From Neorhodopirellula pilleata (GTDB lineage: Bacteria > Planctomycetota > Planctomycetia > Pirellulales > Pirellulaceae): a stretch of 64,000 nt of DNA. Both the position numbers and the translations under genes were made by a program. The number at the start of each line of letters is the position of its first letter. The stretch's first letter is position 1. The notes under the pieces were generated by a model. It was not told the origin of the DNA. It ran no database searches and saw only the letters and a program-made list of their open reading frames with translations. The DNA is taken from NCBI RefSeq assembly GCF_007859915.1, contig NZ_SJPM01000003.1, positions 319,377 through 383,376 on the forward strand. Reading direction: 5' to 3'. Of the stretch, positions 1 through 9,034 are shown in pieces.

Positions 1-122
1 TTGGGTTGGACTAAGAGTGGTCATCTGGGCCTCTGCTAGAGTGGGAAAAACAACTGGTAGCTTCCCCACAGTGGTCCAGATGACTTTTGCTTTCTTTGTT
101 TTTGTTAAGAGAGCAACATACC

Positions 123-310
123 AGTTGCGATTTTGCCTGTGGCATTGGTTTATCGTAACCCGAAGCGTAAGCGAGGGATGAGTCAATATCAATTATCCCT
201 CGCTTACGCAGCGGGTTACGAAAAAAGCGCAACTTCAAAAAGCGTGAGCGAGGGATACATACTGAGGATTTAATGGCGCTGAATCCCTCGCTCACGCTTC
301 GGGTTACGAT
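123..310 (+). repeat. dispersed palindromic element, left copy
   Basis: Two imperfect hairpins stand side by side. Each has arms like CGTAACCCGAAGCGTAAGCG facing GCGTAAGCGAGGGATGAG-type sequence. The whole block, from AGTTGCGATTTTGCC to GGGTTACGAT, recurs in reverse complement at 63624-63810 with only scattered differences. The palindromic layout and two copies suggest a MITE-like or REP-like non-coding element. No transposase is visible beside either copy. Confidence 0.8.
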
Positions 311-558
311 TAAATCAACACGCCGCAAGGGGAAGTTTAGCAACTTCCACTACCTTCATTGAACGGTATTGGGTTTGGCACCGCCTTTCTTTCCCGGTTG
401 GGACGTGCTGCTTGATGTCGATCAGCCTTGGCTATCATGAAAATGAGTTTGTCCCGCTCAACTTGCCATCCGATGAGGCGGAGTGGGCCAGCAAAAGGCC
501 ATTTTCTAGGTTATTGGGCATCATCATTGCTCACCTGTGATCTCGACTTGTGACAAAG

Positions 559-584
559 CGATCGCTAACCTAGCGGTCGTTTTC
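559..584 (+). terminator. possible rho-independent terminator
   Basis: CGATCGCT at 559-566 can pair fully with AGCGGTCG at 572-579, using one G-U wobble, around a 5-base loop. A short T run, TTTTCC, follows. It would end a plus-strand transcript entering from the left. It lies only about 30 bases before the next start codon, so it could also affect that gene's leader. No termination data are available. Confidence 0.3.
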
Positions 585-613
585 CGTTTCCCCTTTCAGC
601 CGGTATTATTCTC

Positions 614-1807
614 ATGACTCAACGTTTTTTACGCGTGGCCATCGCGTTGGTATGCTTGACTGCCACGACTGCTTGGAATGACGCGTCTTCCGCTGTCGCT
701 GAAACCACGCTGGGAATCGGTGACAAAGCCCCCGCTTTGGATATCGAGCACTACATTCACGAGGACAACGGTTTCGGCAAAGTCGAAAAGTTCGAAGACG
801 GAAAGGTTTACATCGTCGAGTTTTGGGCAACCTGGTGTGGTCCGTGTATCCAAAGCATGCCCCATCTTGTCGAACTTCAAAACAAGTATCGGGGCGAAGG
901 AGTTCAGATCGTCAGCATCTCGGACGAGGACCTTGAAACGGTCCAAGAACTCATGGAACAGGAATATCCGGGCAAAGAAGAAACTTTTGCCGAAGTGACG
1001 AACGCTTACACATTGACCGTCGATCCCGACGGGTCGACGACCGAGGACTACATGCGAGCGGCTGGTCGCAACGGTATCCCGGCTTCGTTCTTGGTGGGCA
1101 AGACCGGGTTGATCGAATGGATCGGCCATCCGATGGAACTAGACGAACCACTTGCCGATGTGCTTGCCGATCGTTGGGATCGGGAAGCCTACAAGGAACA
1201 GATGAAGCGTCAGGAACAGTTCCAGATTGCCATGCAAAAGGTCAATCAACTTGCCGGCAGCGGCAAGTTCGAAGACGCTCTCAAGGTGGTCAAGAAAGTA
1301 CTCGAGGATATGGAAGGCGCCGATGATCCACGCAGCAACTTAATTCGTGAACAGCTCACCGCGTTCCAGTATAATCTTCGGTTGGATTCGGGCGATCGAT
1401 CCGAAGAAGTGATGACCTTCTTCCGGGACCAGCTCGCCGAAGCCAAGAAGGACGCCCGTGAATTGACGCAGTTCAGTTACAACATGATGGCGTCGATGCA
1501 GCAGGGCACCGATCTGGGACCGCTGGCCGGTGAAACGATTGCGGCGCTCAAGGATGCGGTCGGAACCGCCGACGAAGAAGTGATGCCGATCATGTATGTT
1601 TTGATTGCCCAAATGAACGCGTCGATGTCCAACTTCGACGAAGCGATCGCGAACCAAAAGAAAGCCGTGGAAACTTCGACCGGACGCACCAAGGAACGCA
1701 TGGAGCAGATGCTCGAACAATTTGAGAAGATGGCAGCCGAAGAAGCTGACGGTGATCAAGATGCGGAAGGCGACAAGGCAGCCGAGAAAGTCGACGCAGC
1801 GAAGTAG
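614..1807 (+). CDS. secreted TlpA-like thioredoxin-fold protein with helical C-terminal extension
   Basis: This is a probable exported thiol-disulfide oxidoreductase. Residues 1-29 look like a signal peptide, with a hydrophobic run then AVAE. A TlpA/AhpC-type thioredoxin fold spans about residues 33-190. The motif WATWCGPC places the redox cysteines at C75 and C78, and IPASFLV near residue 155 carries the cis-proline loop. The remaining 200 residues are charged and helical (for example FDEAIANQKKAVE) and resemble a TPR-like stretch, ending in an acidic, Ala/Glu/Asp-rich tail. At 397 residues it is about twice the length of a plain TlpA. The ATG at 614 directly precedes the signal peptide. The thioredoxin assignment is firm, but its partner proteins are unknown. 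Confidence 0.88.
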   Translation: MTQRFLRVAIALVCLTATTAWNDASSAVAETTLGIGDKAPALDIEHYIHEDNGFGKVEKFEDGKVYIVEFWATWCGPCIQSMPHLVELQNKYRGEGVQIVSISDEDLETVQELMEQEYPGKEETFAEVTNAYTLTVDPDGSTTEDYMRAAGRNGIPASFLVGKTGLIEWIGHPMELDEPLADVLADRWDREAYKEQMKRQEQFQIAMQKVNQLAGSGKFEDALKVVKKVLEDMEGADDPRSNLIREQLTAFQYNLRLDSGDRSEEVMTFFRDQLAEAKKDARELTQFSYNMMASMQQGTDLGPLAGETIAALKDAVGTADEEVMPIMYVLIAQMNASMSNFDEAIANQKKAVETSTGRTKERMEQMLEQFEKMAAEEADGDQDAEGDKAAEKVDAAK

Positions 1808-1855
1808 CCCAAGACGCAAGTCGTGGGAAGTATTCCTTTTCAACCAGAACGAAAC

Positions 1856-2110
1856 CCTAGTGGTCTGTCCAACTTTAATTTTAGGATTAGCCGTTTTGGC
1901 GCTAGCCACGGTTCCGTCGCAAAAACCGGGGCTAGCGGGCTGTTGATTTAATCGTTTAACGGCAAGCCGCAGGCGACAGAGCTTGAGAACGCAGACGCCT
2001 GCGGCTTGCCGTTAAACGAAAACGCCCAATCGTGCACTAAATCAACAGCCCGCTAGCGCCCAAACGGCTAATGCTGCCAACCCTAAAGTTGAATCAAGAC
2101 AAAGCACTAG
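1856..2110. repeat. nested palindromic element (CTAGTG / GCTAGCGGGCTGTTGATTTA type)
   Basis: Outer arms: CTAGTGGTCTG at 1857 faces CAAAGCACTAG ending at 2110, with an ATTAGCCGTTT stretch on both sides. Inner arms: GGCTAGCGGGCTGTTGATTTA at about 1930 faces TAAATCAACAGCCCGCTAGC ending near 2057. The innermost pair is TCGTTTAACGGCAAGCCGCA and its near-complement. It fills nearly all of the 311-base gap between the thioredoxin gene and the ABC ATPase. Related inner arms occur at 29868-30006 and 63499-63620, and the outer ACTAGTGCTT arm occurs at 10439-10570. Confidence 0.8.
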
Positions 2111-2118
2111 TCTAATCA

Positions 2119-3666
2119 GTGCCTGACCGCGAGACAGATGATCGGCTTGCAACGATGCCAGAACCTCTCCTGCGACTGATCAGCGTTTCGAAACGATTCG
2201 GCAACACTCGCGCCCTGAACGACGTGTCTTTAAACGTCGAACAAGGCGAGGTGATTTCGCTGGTGGGTGAAAATGGTGCGGGTAAGAGTACTTTGATGAA
2301 AGTGCTCGCCGGGATTGTGTCGCCCGATCACGGGCAAGTGCAAATTGACGGAGTCGCGTGTCAATGGACTTGTCCGGGTGATGCGATCAAGGCCGGAATC
2401 GCGCTGATTCATCAAGAACTCAGCCTCCACGACAACCTAACGATCGCTGAGAACTTGTTCCTGGGGCGCGAACTGACACGTGGTCCGGATTGGTTGGGAT
2501 GGTTGGATCGATCGGCCATGCGGACGGATACGACGCAGTTTCTTGATCGCGTCGGATTGTCGGTATCCCCGGATACACCGGTCAGCGAACTTCCGATCGC
2601 GTCCAAACAGCTTGTGGAGATTGCACGCGCGTTGTCCGTGCGAGCACGGGTGGTGGTGATGGACGAACCGACCAGTAGTCTCAGCGAAGATGAAGCCGAA
2701 AGGTTGATCCAACTCATCGGTAAACTCAAAGAGGATGGCGTCGCCATCATCTACATTTCACACCGGCTTGCCGAAGTCATTCGCATCTCCGATCGGATCG
2801 AAGTTTTGCGTGACGGTTGCCACGTCCGCACCTTGACCGGTGACCAGATCGATCACGATCTGATCGTTGAATCGATGGTCGGTCGCGAATTGGCATCGCG
2901 GCATCACGCTCGTCGTGCGGGATCAGGGAAGTCCATGTTGGTGGTCGAGGACTTGCGAGTCGGTTCGCGGTCGGCGACTCCGATCTGCTTCCAGGTCGCC
3001 GTCGGCGAAGTCGTCGCTTTGGTCGGTTTGGTGGGTTCGGGACGAACCGAAATTCTTGAAACGATCTTTGGAGTCCGACCAAGATGGGGAGGACGTGTGA
3101 GGGTTGCCGACCAAGAGATTTCCGGCGACGTGAATGAATCGATTCGATCAGGCATCGCGTTGGTGCCAGAGGACCGAAAACAAACCGGCCTATTGATTCA
3201 ATCAGACGTCCGCGACAACGCGACGCTGGTGGCGATGGGGCATACCACGCCGACGAAAACACGAGGAAGATGGATCTCGCGAAAATGGCAGTCCTCGACG
3301 GCGGACGGCCTGATTTCGCAGTTAAGAATCAAGACCGCTTCGAACCGATCTGCCGTCGCTTCGCTGTCGGGCGGCAACCAACAGAAAGTCGCCTTGGCCA
3401 AATGGCTCGCGTTGGATCTGCGAGTCTTGATGCTCGATGAACCGACGCGCGGTGTCGACATCGGTGCCAAAGCTGAGATCTACGAACTGATCGACGGGCT
3501 CGCCCGGGATGGTTTGGCAGTATTAGTAGTCAGCAGTGAAATGGAAGAGGTGTTCGCGATCGCCGATCGCGTGTTAGTGATTTCCCAGGGGCGAATCGCA
3601 GGTGAATTGGGTCGTGACGAAATGAGCGAAGAAGCGATCATGCACTTGGCCGTTTCGCAGCGATAG
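2119..3666 (+). CDS. sugar-type ABC transporter ATP-binding protein (RbsA/MglA/XylG family)
   Basis: A two-domain ATPase of the carbohydrate uptake (CUT2) type. In domain 1 the Walker A is GENGAGKST (about residues 50-58), and VVVMDEPTSSLS is the Walker B region. Domain 2 has the degenerate Walker A GLVGSGRTE, the signature LSGGNQQKVALAKWLA near residue 415, and LMLDEPTRGVDIGAK. The asymmetry is normal for this family, as is 515 residues. No permease or substrate-binding protein gene lies within several kilobases on either side, so its partners are elsewhere or lost. The start is uncertain. GTG at 2119 is 8 bases past a palindromic element, and ATG at 2155 (MPEPLLRLISV) also fits. mnmE follows 15 bases after the stop. 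Confidence 0.9.
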   Translation: MPDRETDDRLATMPEPLLRLISVSKRFGNTRALNDVSLNVEQGEVISLVGENGAGKSTLMKVLAGIVSPDHGQVQIDGVACQWTCPGDAIKAGIALIHQELSLHDNLTIAENLFLGRELTRGPDWLGWLDRSAMRTDTTQFLDRVGLSVSPDTPVSELPIASKQLVEIARALSVRARVVVMDEPTSSLSEDEAERLIQLIGKLKEDGVAIIYISHRLAEVIRISDRIEVLRDGCHVRTLTGDQIDHDLIVESMVGRELASRHHARRAGSGKSMLVVEDLRVGSRSATPICFQVAVGEVVALVGLVGSGRTEILETIFGVRPRWGGRVRVADQEISGDVNESIRSGIALVPEDRKQTGLLIQSDVRDNATLVAMGHTTPTKTRGRWISRKWQSSTADGLISQLRIKTASNRSAVASLSGGNQQKVALAKWLALDLRVLMLDEPTRGVDIGAKAEIYELIDGLARDGLAVLVVSSEMEEVFAIADRVLVISQGRIAGELGRDEMSEEAIMHLAVSQR

Positions 3667-3681
3667 TGACTGAGCCGACCC

Positions 3682-5082
3682 ATGCATGCCTCTTTGATTA
3701 CTGACGAAACGATTGTGGCGATTGCCTCGCCCCTCGCTCCGGCCCGTCGTGGGATTGTTCGCGTATCGGGCGATCTGGTCGTTCCTATCTTGCGTCAGCT
3801 CGGATGGCTCGATCCCGCCGATCAATCCACGCGAGCCCGTCGTTTTGCCGCATTGGCAGACTTGGGCGATCCACTAGGCACGATCTCGGTCGATGTAATG
3901 TTGTGGCCGACGCGACACAGTTACACCGGTCAACCGTCGACGGAAATACACATGATCGGATCGCTGCCGATCATGGAGGCCGTGTTGTCACGCATCGTCG
4001 ACGCGGGGGCGCGACCGGCACGTCCAGGCGAATTCACCATGCGTGCCTTCCTGGCGGGACGATTGGACCTGACACAAGCCGAAGCGGTCTTGGGCGTGAT
4101 CGATGCCGAAGACCCTGAATCCCTTGATCTCGCCCTGTCCCAATTGGCGGGAAACCTATCGCGACCATTGCAAAACGCCCGGGACACCCTGCTCAACTTA
4201 CTCGCCGATGTCGAAGCCGGGTTGGACTTTGTCGATGAAGACATCGAGTTCATCGAGGACGCCGACCTTGTTGCGCGGCTGGTCGACTTACGAGATTTGC
4301 TTTCAGAAGCGTCGGTGCAACTGCGTGATCGCGGAGATCAAAAATCGTACTTAAGCATTGTCTTACGTGGGCTCCCCAACGCGGGAAAGAGTTGTCTGCT
4401 CAACACGCTCACTCGGACGGACACGGCCATCGTCACCGACCAAGCGGGCACGACTCGTGATGTCATCACGGTGCAGGTGCAGTACGAGGGCCACTCGTTT
4501 AGCATCACGGACACGGCGGGAATCGAAAATCGATCGGACGATGACGAGGATTTCGACGTCATGAGCCAAGCTCAAATGCAAGCCGACGATGCGGTACGAA
4601 AAGCCGACGTTTGTTTGTGGTGCATCGACGCATCGGATACCGAATCGGCCCATTCGATTGATGCGCTGACCATGGTTTCCGACAATGCAAAGCGATCGGT
4701 TACCAACTTGTTGATCTATACGAAAACAGATCTGGCCGCCGCTCCGATCGAGACCAACGCCAACGGGGCCTGTACCGCAGTGAGTTCAGTCACCGGCGAA
4801 GGCATTGAACAACTATGGAATCGGTTGCGAGCCATCGCCGAGTCTCGCGATGCTGTTGAAACGGGCGGGGTAATCGGCACGGCGGCGCGTTGCCGAGATT
4901 CGTTGCGGCAAGCAATCGTATGTTTGAACAACGCGATCGCCTCGACACAAAACCAAGCCGGTCACGAGTGGGTGGCGGCGGAGATACGAAGCGCCGTCGA
5001 TCACTTGGGCGAAGTCACCGGTGCGGTCTACACCGACGACATCCTTGACCGCGTCTTCAGTCGGTTCTGCATCGGAAAGTGA
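3682..5082 (+). CDS. mnmE: tRNA modification GTPase MnmE (TrmE)
   Basis: With MnmG, MnmE installs the carboxymethylaminomethyl group on wobble uridine 34 of certain tRNAs. The N-terminal formyl-THF-binding domain begins TIVAIASPLAPARRGIVRVSG. The helical region contains GEFTMRAFLAGRLDLTQAEAV. The inserted G domain has the P-loop GLPNAGKS (about residues 230-237), DTAG as G3, and YTKTD in the G4 position where NKxD is usual. The protein ends in FCIGK, the conserved C-terminal C(I/L/V)GK motif with its catalytic cysteine. Length 466 is normal. It lies 15 bases after the ABC ATPase gene, perhaps co-transcribed. Confidence 0.96.
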   Translation: MHASLITDETIVAIASPLAPARRGIVRVSGDLVVPILRQLGWLDPADQSTRARRFAALADLGDPLGTISVDVMLWPTRHSYTGQPSTEIHMIGSLPIMEAVLSRIVDAGARPARPGEFTMRAFLAGRLDLTQAEAVLGVIDAEDPESLDLALSQLAGNLSRPLQNARDTLLNLLADVEAGLDFVDEDIEFIEDADLVARLVDLRDLLSEASVQLRDRGDQKSYLSIVLRGLPNAGKSCLLNTLTRTDTAIVTDQAGTTRDVITVQVQYEGHSFSITDTAGIENRSDDDEDFDVMSQAQMQADDAVRKADVCLWCIDASDTESAHSIDALTMVSDNAKRSVTNLLIYTKTDLAAAPIETNANGACTAVSSVTGEGIEQLWNRLRAIAESRDAVETGGVIGTAARCRDSLRQAIVCLNNAIASTQNQAGHEWVAAEIRSAVDHLGEVTGAVYTDDILDRVFSRFCIGK

Positions 5083-5101
5083 CGAGCCGTCACGCGTCGG
5101 G

Positions 5102-6535
5102 TCACGGTACCAACCACAAGCACATGCCCGTAATGACGAATGCGGCGATGAAGTTGAGCACCAGCCCGGTTCTTGCCATCTCGTCGGTGCGGATTCCTCC
5201 CGCGCCGAAGATAATCACGTTGGGTGCGGTGGCGACCGGTAGCATGAACGCGCACGAACAACTGATCGTGCCCGGGATCATCAACATCGCCGGCGGCAAA
5301 CCGAGTTGATCGGCCATCTCGGCGAGGATCGGCAGCAACAACATCGCGGTGGCCGTGCTGCTGGTGATCTCGGTCAAAAACGACACGAGAAAACAGATCG
5401 AAAGTACGATCACCCAGGTCGGCGATCCCGCCAAGAACGTGAGTTGTCCGCCGATCGCTTGGCTGAGTCCGGAATCTTGGAACCCGGTGGCCAACGCCAT
5501 TCCGCCGCCGAACATGATCAAGATCCCCCAGGGAACGTTGGCGGCGGTTTGCCAATCCAGTAGGCGATCCGTCTGCCCGAATTCGTCCGATTCCCGGCCG
5601 CTGGGGCAGATGAACATGAATAGCGCCGCCGCTAACGCGACCGTCGCGTCGCCGATCATGTCATTGCCCCCGGGCATCCATGCCGACCAACCGCCGAACG
5701 GGCCGCTGCGAAAAACCCACAAGACCGCCGTCACCGCGAAAACCGCAAGCACCCGAACTTCGTTGTTGGCGATCGGTCCCATTTCGGGCATCTTGATCCG
5801 CTCGGTCGGGCCGATCTTCCGCGTAACCCACCACCAGATGATCGGCAACAAGATCATCGTGATCGGCAAACCGATCGACATCCAAGTTGCGAATGGTAGC
5901 TCGCTACCGGTGCGTTCATAGAGCTGTCCCATGAAGACGATATTCGGAGGCGTTCCGATCGGCGTCGCCATGCCACCCACGCTCGCCGCGTAGGCGATGC
6001 CCAACAAAAGCGGTGTCCGCAATCGTGGATCGCCGGCCTGTTGCAATACCGCCAATGCGATCGGCAACATCATCAACGTCGTCGCCGAATTACTGATCCA
6101 CATCGACAACGAGGCGGTAGCGAGCATGAATCCGAGCACGATGCGTCGCCCGCCGTGCCCGCCGACCAACCGCACCATCATGATCGCGATTCGCTGGTGA
6201 GCGCCGCTGCGTTCCATCGCGGCGGACAGCAAGAAGCCGCCCAGCAGCAACAGAATCATCGTGTGCCCGTACGAGGCGGCGACGTTTTTGTGATCGACCA
6301 CACCAAGGATCGGCAAGGCGACGAACGGGACCAACCCCACCACGGCGATCGACAGACATTCAAAAATCCACCATGTCGCACAAACGATCGCCACGGCGGC
6401 GCATCCTGCGGCTGAACCGGAAAGCCCATTTTGCCAAGAAATCCAGGCAATCACGACAGCCAATACCGGCCCGCCGGGCAACATCCAATTCGAAAACGAT
6501 CTGTTCATTGAGGGGTTCAGTTTGGTAGTCATCAA
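5102..6535 (-). CDS. DASS/SLC13 family anion transporter (sodium:dicarboxylate symporter type)
   Basis: A 477-residue polytopic membrane protein of the divalent anion:sodium symporter family, which imports dicarboxylates, citrate or sulfate. It has about eleven hydrophobic segments. The two pseudo-symmetric substrate motifs are ISNSATTLMMLP (SNS at residues 148-150, where SNT is usual) and TEITSSTATAMLLLP (SST in place of SNT). GGMATPIGTPPN is another family hallmark. The substitutions mean the substrate cannot be named from sequence. The gene converges with mnmE (19-base gap) and diverges from the LptF/G gene. The start has two adjacent ATG codons. Confidence 0.9.
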   Translation of the reverse strand: MMTTKLNPSMNRSFSNWMLPGGPVLAVVIAWISWQNGLSGSAAGCAAVAIVCATWWIFECLSIAVVGLVPFVALPILGVVDHKNVAASYGHTMILLLLGGFLLSAAMERSGAHQRIAIMMVRLVGGHGGRRIVLGFMLATASLSMWISNSATTLMMLPIALAVLQQAGDPRLRTPLLLGIAYAASVGGMATPIGTPPNIVFMGQLYERTGSELPFATWMSIGLPITMILLPIIWWWVTRKIGPTERIKMPEMGPIANNEVRVLAVFAVTAVLWVFRSGPFGGWSAWMPGGNDMIGDATVALAAALFMFICPSGRESDEFGQTDRLLDWQTAANVPWGILIMFGGGMALATGFQDSGLSQAIGGQLTFLAGSPTWVIVLSICFLVSFLTEITSSTATAMLLLPILAEMADQLGLPPAMLMIPGTISCSCAFMLPVATAPNVIIFGAGGIRTDEMARTGLVLNFIAAFVITGMCLWLVP

Positions 6536-6660
6536 TCGTCAGCGGAGTTTTTTCCAAGCGTGATGGTAACCCATCGTCGACCGCTTCGGTTCTCCGGTGG
6601 TGAAACGAATCGCATGAAACTCGAAACCTCTCAACTTCGCTCTCTGTTTGATTTCTTCTC

Positions 6661-7857
6661 GTGATTCCCACTCGTCTGACACGAACGATTCTATTTGAGA
6701 TTTTGAAGATCTTCATCGTGTCATTGGTCGTGTTGACGACGATCATTTTGCTCATCGCGGTCGCTCGTGAATTGATTCGTAAGGGACTTGGTCCGGTCGC
6801 CGTTTTGCAGTTACTGCCATTTGCCATTCCGATCTCGTTGCAGCACGCCGTACCGGCGACGGCGCTCTTTTCCGTCTGCTGCGTTTACGGACGGATGGCG
6901 GCCGACGGCGAGATCAGCACGGTGAAAGCATCGGGGATTTCGCCGTTGAGGTTGTTGCAACCGGCGATCGTATTCGCCGCCCTACTCAGCCCCGTGGCGG
7001 TTTATTGCAGCGACACGGCGGTCTCATGGGGCAAGCCCGGCGTCAAACGCGTCGTACTACTTTCCATCGAAGACATCGCGTATAAGGTTCTCGAAGCCCA
7101 GCATTCGTTCACGTCCGATCACGGGTTTTCGATTCACGTCCGCGACATTGTCGGCCGGCGCATGATCTCACCCACCGTCATCGTTCGTGGTCGCGGTGAT
7201 GACGCGTTTGAGGTAACCGCCAGCGAAGGACAGTTGTTGATGGACGAACAACGCCAGGCGCTCGTCTTGAAGTTGGTCGACAGCAAGGTCGTCCGGGGCG
7301 AAGGCTTGCAAGGAATCGTGCCAGGCGAATCCAGTTTCGAAATCCCTCTTGGCAATGCATTGGATGAAGAAGACATCTCGACGATCAGCCCTAGCGAATT
7401 GCCGTTGCGGTTGATCCGACGCGAACGCTCGCAGCAACGCGAGCGGACCCACGCTGCCATCGGGCAATTGGCGGCGTTTACGGGGTTTGCTCTTTTTAAG
7501 TCGCGGCCCGAGGATATCGGTGGGACCGAGGCCAGCGGCATTCACGGTCGTTTGTCGTCGAGCCGGTCTCGTTTGACACGTTTGCAAACGGAACCTTGGA
7601 GACGCTGGGCCGAGGGTTTCTCGTGTTTTTTCTTCGTGATTGTGGGAGCGCCACTGGCGATATTGGCAAGAACAAGCGATTACTGGACCACGTTCGGGAT
7701 GTGCTTCTTGCCGATCATTTTGCTGTACTATCCGTTGTATCTCTTCGGTCTTGATCAAGCCAAGTCAGGCGATCTGCCGCCCTATGGTGTGTGGACCGGA
7801 AATCTCGTCTTAGCTGGAATCGGCTCGATCCTAATGGTACGCGTCCGTCGTTATTGA
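6661..7857 (+). CDS. LptF/LptG (YjgP/YjgQ) family permease
   Basis: A probable membrane subunit of the LptBFG exporter that extracts lipopolysaccharide-like lipids from the inner membrane. The N-terminal helix (residues about 10-35, ILFEILKIFIVSLVVLTTII) and the following AIPISLQHAVPATALFSVCCVYGRMAADGE match the family. A soluble beta-rich periplasmic region covers about residues 130-300, and three further helices lie at 315-395. At 398 residues it is slightly long. The start is GTG at 6661 (IPTRLTRTILFEI). LptF and LptG cannot be told apart here, and the partner and LptB are not in the window. Confidence 0.85.
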   Translation: MIPTRLTRTILFEILKIFIVSLVVLTTIILLIAVARELIRKGLGPVAVLQLLPFAIPISLQHAVPATALFSVCCVYGRMAADGEISTVKASGISPLRLLQPAIVFAALLSPVAVYCSDTAVSWGKPGVKRVVLLSIEDIAYKVLEAQHSFTSDHGFSIHVRDIVGRRMISPTVIVRGRGDDAFEVTASEGQLLMDEQRQALVLKLVDSKVVRGEGLQGIVPGESSFEIPLGNALDEEDISTISPSELPLRLIRRERSQQRERTHAAIGQLAAFTGFALFKSRPEDIGGTEASGIHGRLSSSRSRLTRLQTEPWRRWAEGFSCFFFVIVGAPLAILARTSDYWTTFGMCFLPIILLYYPLYLFGLDQAKSGDLPPYGVWTGNLVLAGIGSILMVRVRRY

Positions 7858-7920
7858 ACGCCGGTCCTTATTGCATCGCCGTGCTCACTCGCATCGGAAC
7901 CGGATCACCGATGGACTGAT

Positions 7921-8571
7921 TCACTGCGAAACCGGTACAACGGTTCGGTGGGCAGTCGTCAACATCAACCGATTGTCATTTTGAAATTCGGTAATCCGCC
8001 CCGTGATGGTCCAGTGATCATCGGCGGGGTCTTCTTCGATGGCCGAAGCGATCCTGCCGAGCATCAAATTCTCCACGACGATCATCGACTCAAACGGCGG
8101 CAACAGCACCCGCCGTTGGACTTGTTGTTCCGACTGAGCCTCTCCGATGCTGCTATCGACGACCGTCTTTCGTTCGTATCGAGATTGCGTGCTAGTCGTC
8201 GATTGAGTGCCTTTGGTGCTTCGTTCCAAAATAGTCGATTGCGTCTCAACGATCGAGCGTGCGTTGCCGGCATCGATCATCTCAGCAAGCTGCCCTTGAT
8301 CGGCCTGCCCGCTCTCTTCGACGATAAACCACCATCGCTGTCCGCGAAGAACAAAACGGCCTCGGATCGGACCGATCAAGGTGCCTTCTCGCATCACGAC
8401 ATTGGGAATCGTTTTTTGAGACGCGGACGAATCCGACTGACGCGTGGTGTCGGATCCTTGAGAAAACTGAGCGTAGATCTCGCCGGAGAGGCTTAAGGGC
8501 AACGTAATGCCGAGAACGATCGCGATCATCCTCGATGCCGCCCACATCCGATGGTTCAACTCAGATCGCAT
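7921..8571 (-). CDS. hypothetical exported protein
   Basis: I do not recognise this family. From ATG at 8571 the product has a signal peptide (MIAIVLGITLPLSLSGEIYA) followed by a Ser/Thr/Gln-rich mature chain. TLIGPIRGRFVLRGQRWWFIVEE looks like a small beta domain. The segment around TQSTILERSTKGTQSTTSTQ is low-complexity, and a second beta-like part (ITGRITEFQNDNRLMLTTAHRT) closes the chain. A TTG at 8580 would add three residues. It is convergent with the LptF/G gene and followed downstream on its own strand by nothing close, while the small membrane protein gene lies just upstream. An envelope role is inferred from the signal peptide only. Confidence 0.6.
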   Translation of the reverse strand: MRSELNHRMWAASRMIAIVLGITLPLSLSGEIYAQFSQGSDTTRQSDSSASQKTIPNVVMREGTLIGPIRGRFVLRGQRWWFIVEESGQADQGQLAEMIDAGNARSIVETQSTILERSTKGTQSTTSTQSRYERKTVVDSSIGEAQSEQQVQRRVLLPPFESMIVVENLMLGRIASAIEEDPADDHWTITGRITEFQNDNRLMLTTAHRTVVPVSQ

Positions 8572-8606
8572 TAGGCTCAACCATACCTTGGAAAAAAAAG
8601 CAGAGG

Positions 8607-8894
8607 TCAGTGACGGGGAATGGCGATCGCGTGCAGGCTAACCACCGAACCGACGGCAATCATCGCTAATCCCAGCCATCGCGGCGGGTGAACCCTTTTC
8701 GTCGGTTTGGGATGAACTTGCATCAGGAAACTACTGAAAGATTCATCGACGGTCGGATGAGAACGCTTGGACATCTTCGCCAACGCACGTGTCGTCGGTT
8801 CGTTGAGAACAAAGGAATCGATCATCCGAAATTGAGTTCCCAACAGGATCAACAACACCCCGATGAGGAAGTAGCGATTACGATTCATTTCCAT
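8607..8894 (-). CDS. small membrane protein, two predicted helices
   Basis: A 95-residue protein with an N-terminal helix (YFLIGVLLILLGTQFRMI) and a C-terminal helix (WLGLAMIAVGSVVSLHAIAI), separated by a basic loop rich in Lys, Arg and Pro. The family is not recognised. It precedes the exported hypothetical gene by about 35 bases on the same strand, so the two are probably co-transcribed. The hydrophobic pattern and operon-like spacing support it being real. Confidence 0.55.
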   Translation of the reverse strand: MEMNRNRYFLIGVLLILLGTQFRMIDSFVLNEPTTRALAKMSKRSHPTVDESFSSFLMQVHPKPTKRVHPPRWLGLAMIAVGSVVSLHAIAIPRH

Positions 8895-9034
8895 AAGACA
8901 TCAATCCAACAAACAGGCCTTTACACGACATTGGCTCGAGAAGGATCGTCAACGGCGCAGGTCGCACCTGAATGGCGTTTCAAGAAGTCGCTTTGCAACG
9001 GTCGTCCCGATCAAACTCTCACGTCGGGTTGGGA

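Larger units (their letters stand above)
1..613. other. repeat-bearing spacer without a recognisable gene
   Basis: No convincing coding region is visible here. A minus-strand open frame over 11-343 is mostly made of the palindromic element at 123-310 and is rejected. Bases 311-555 show nothing recognisable. A terminator-like hairpin lies at 559-584, just before the thioredoxin gene. Confidence 0.6.

Noticed and set aside
11..343. 110-codon minus-strand frame at the left edge
   Set aside because: Most of it is translated palindromic element; such frames occur wherever the element does.
7134..7758. Minus-strand frames opposite the LptF/LptG gene
   Set aside because: They lack domain features and lie wholly within a conserved membrane-protein gene.
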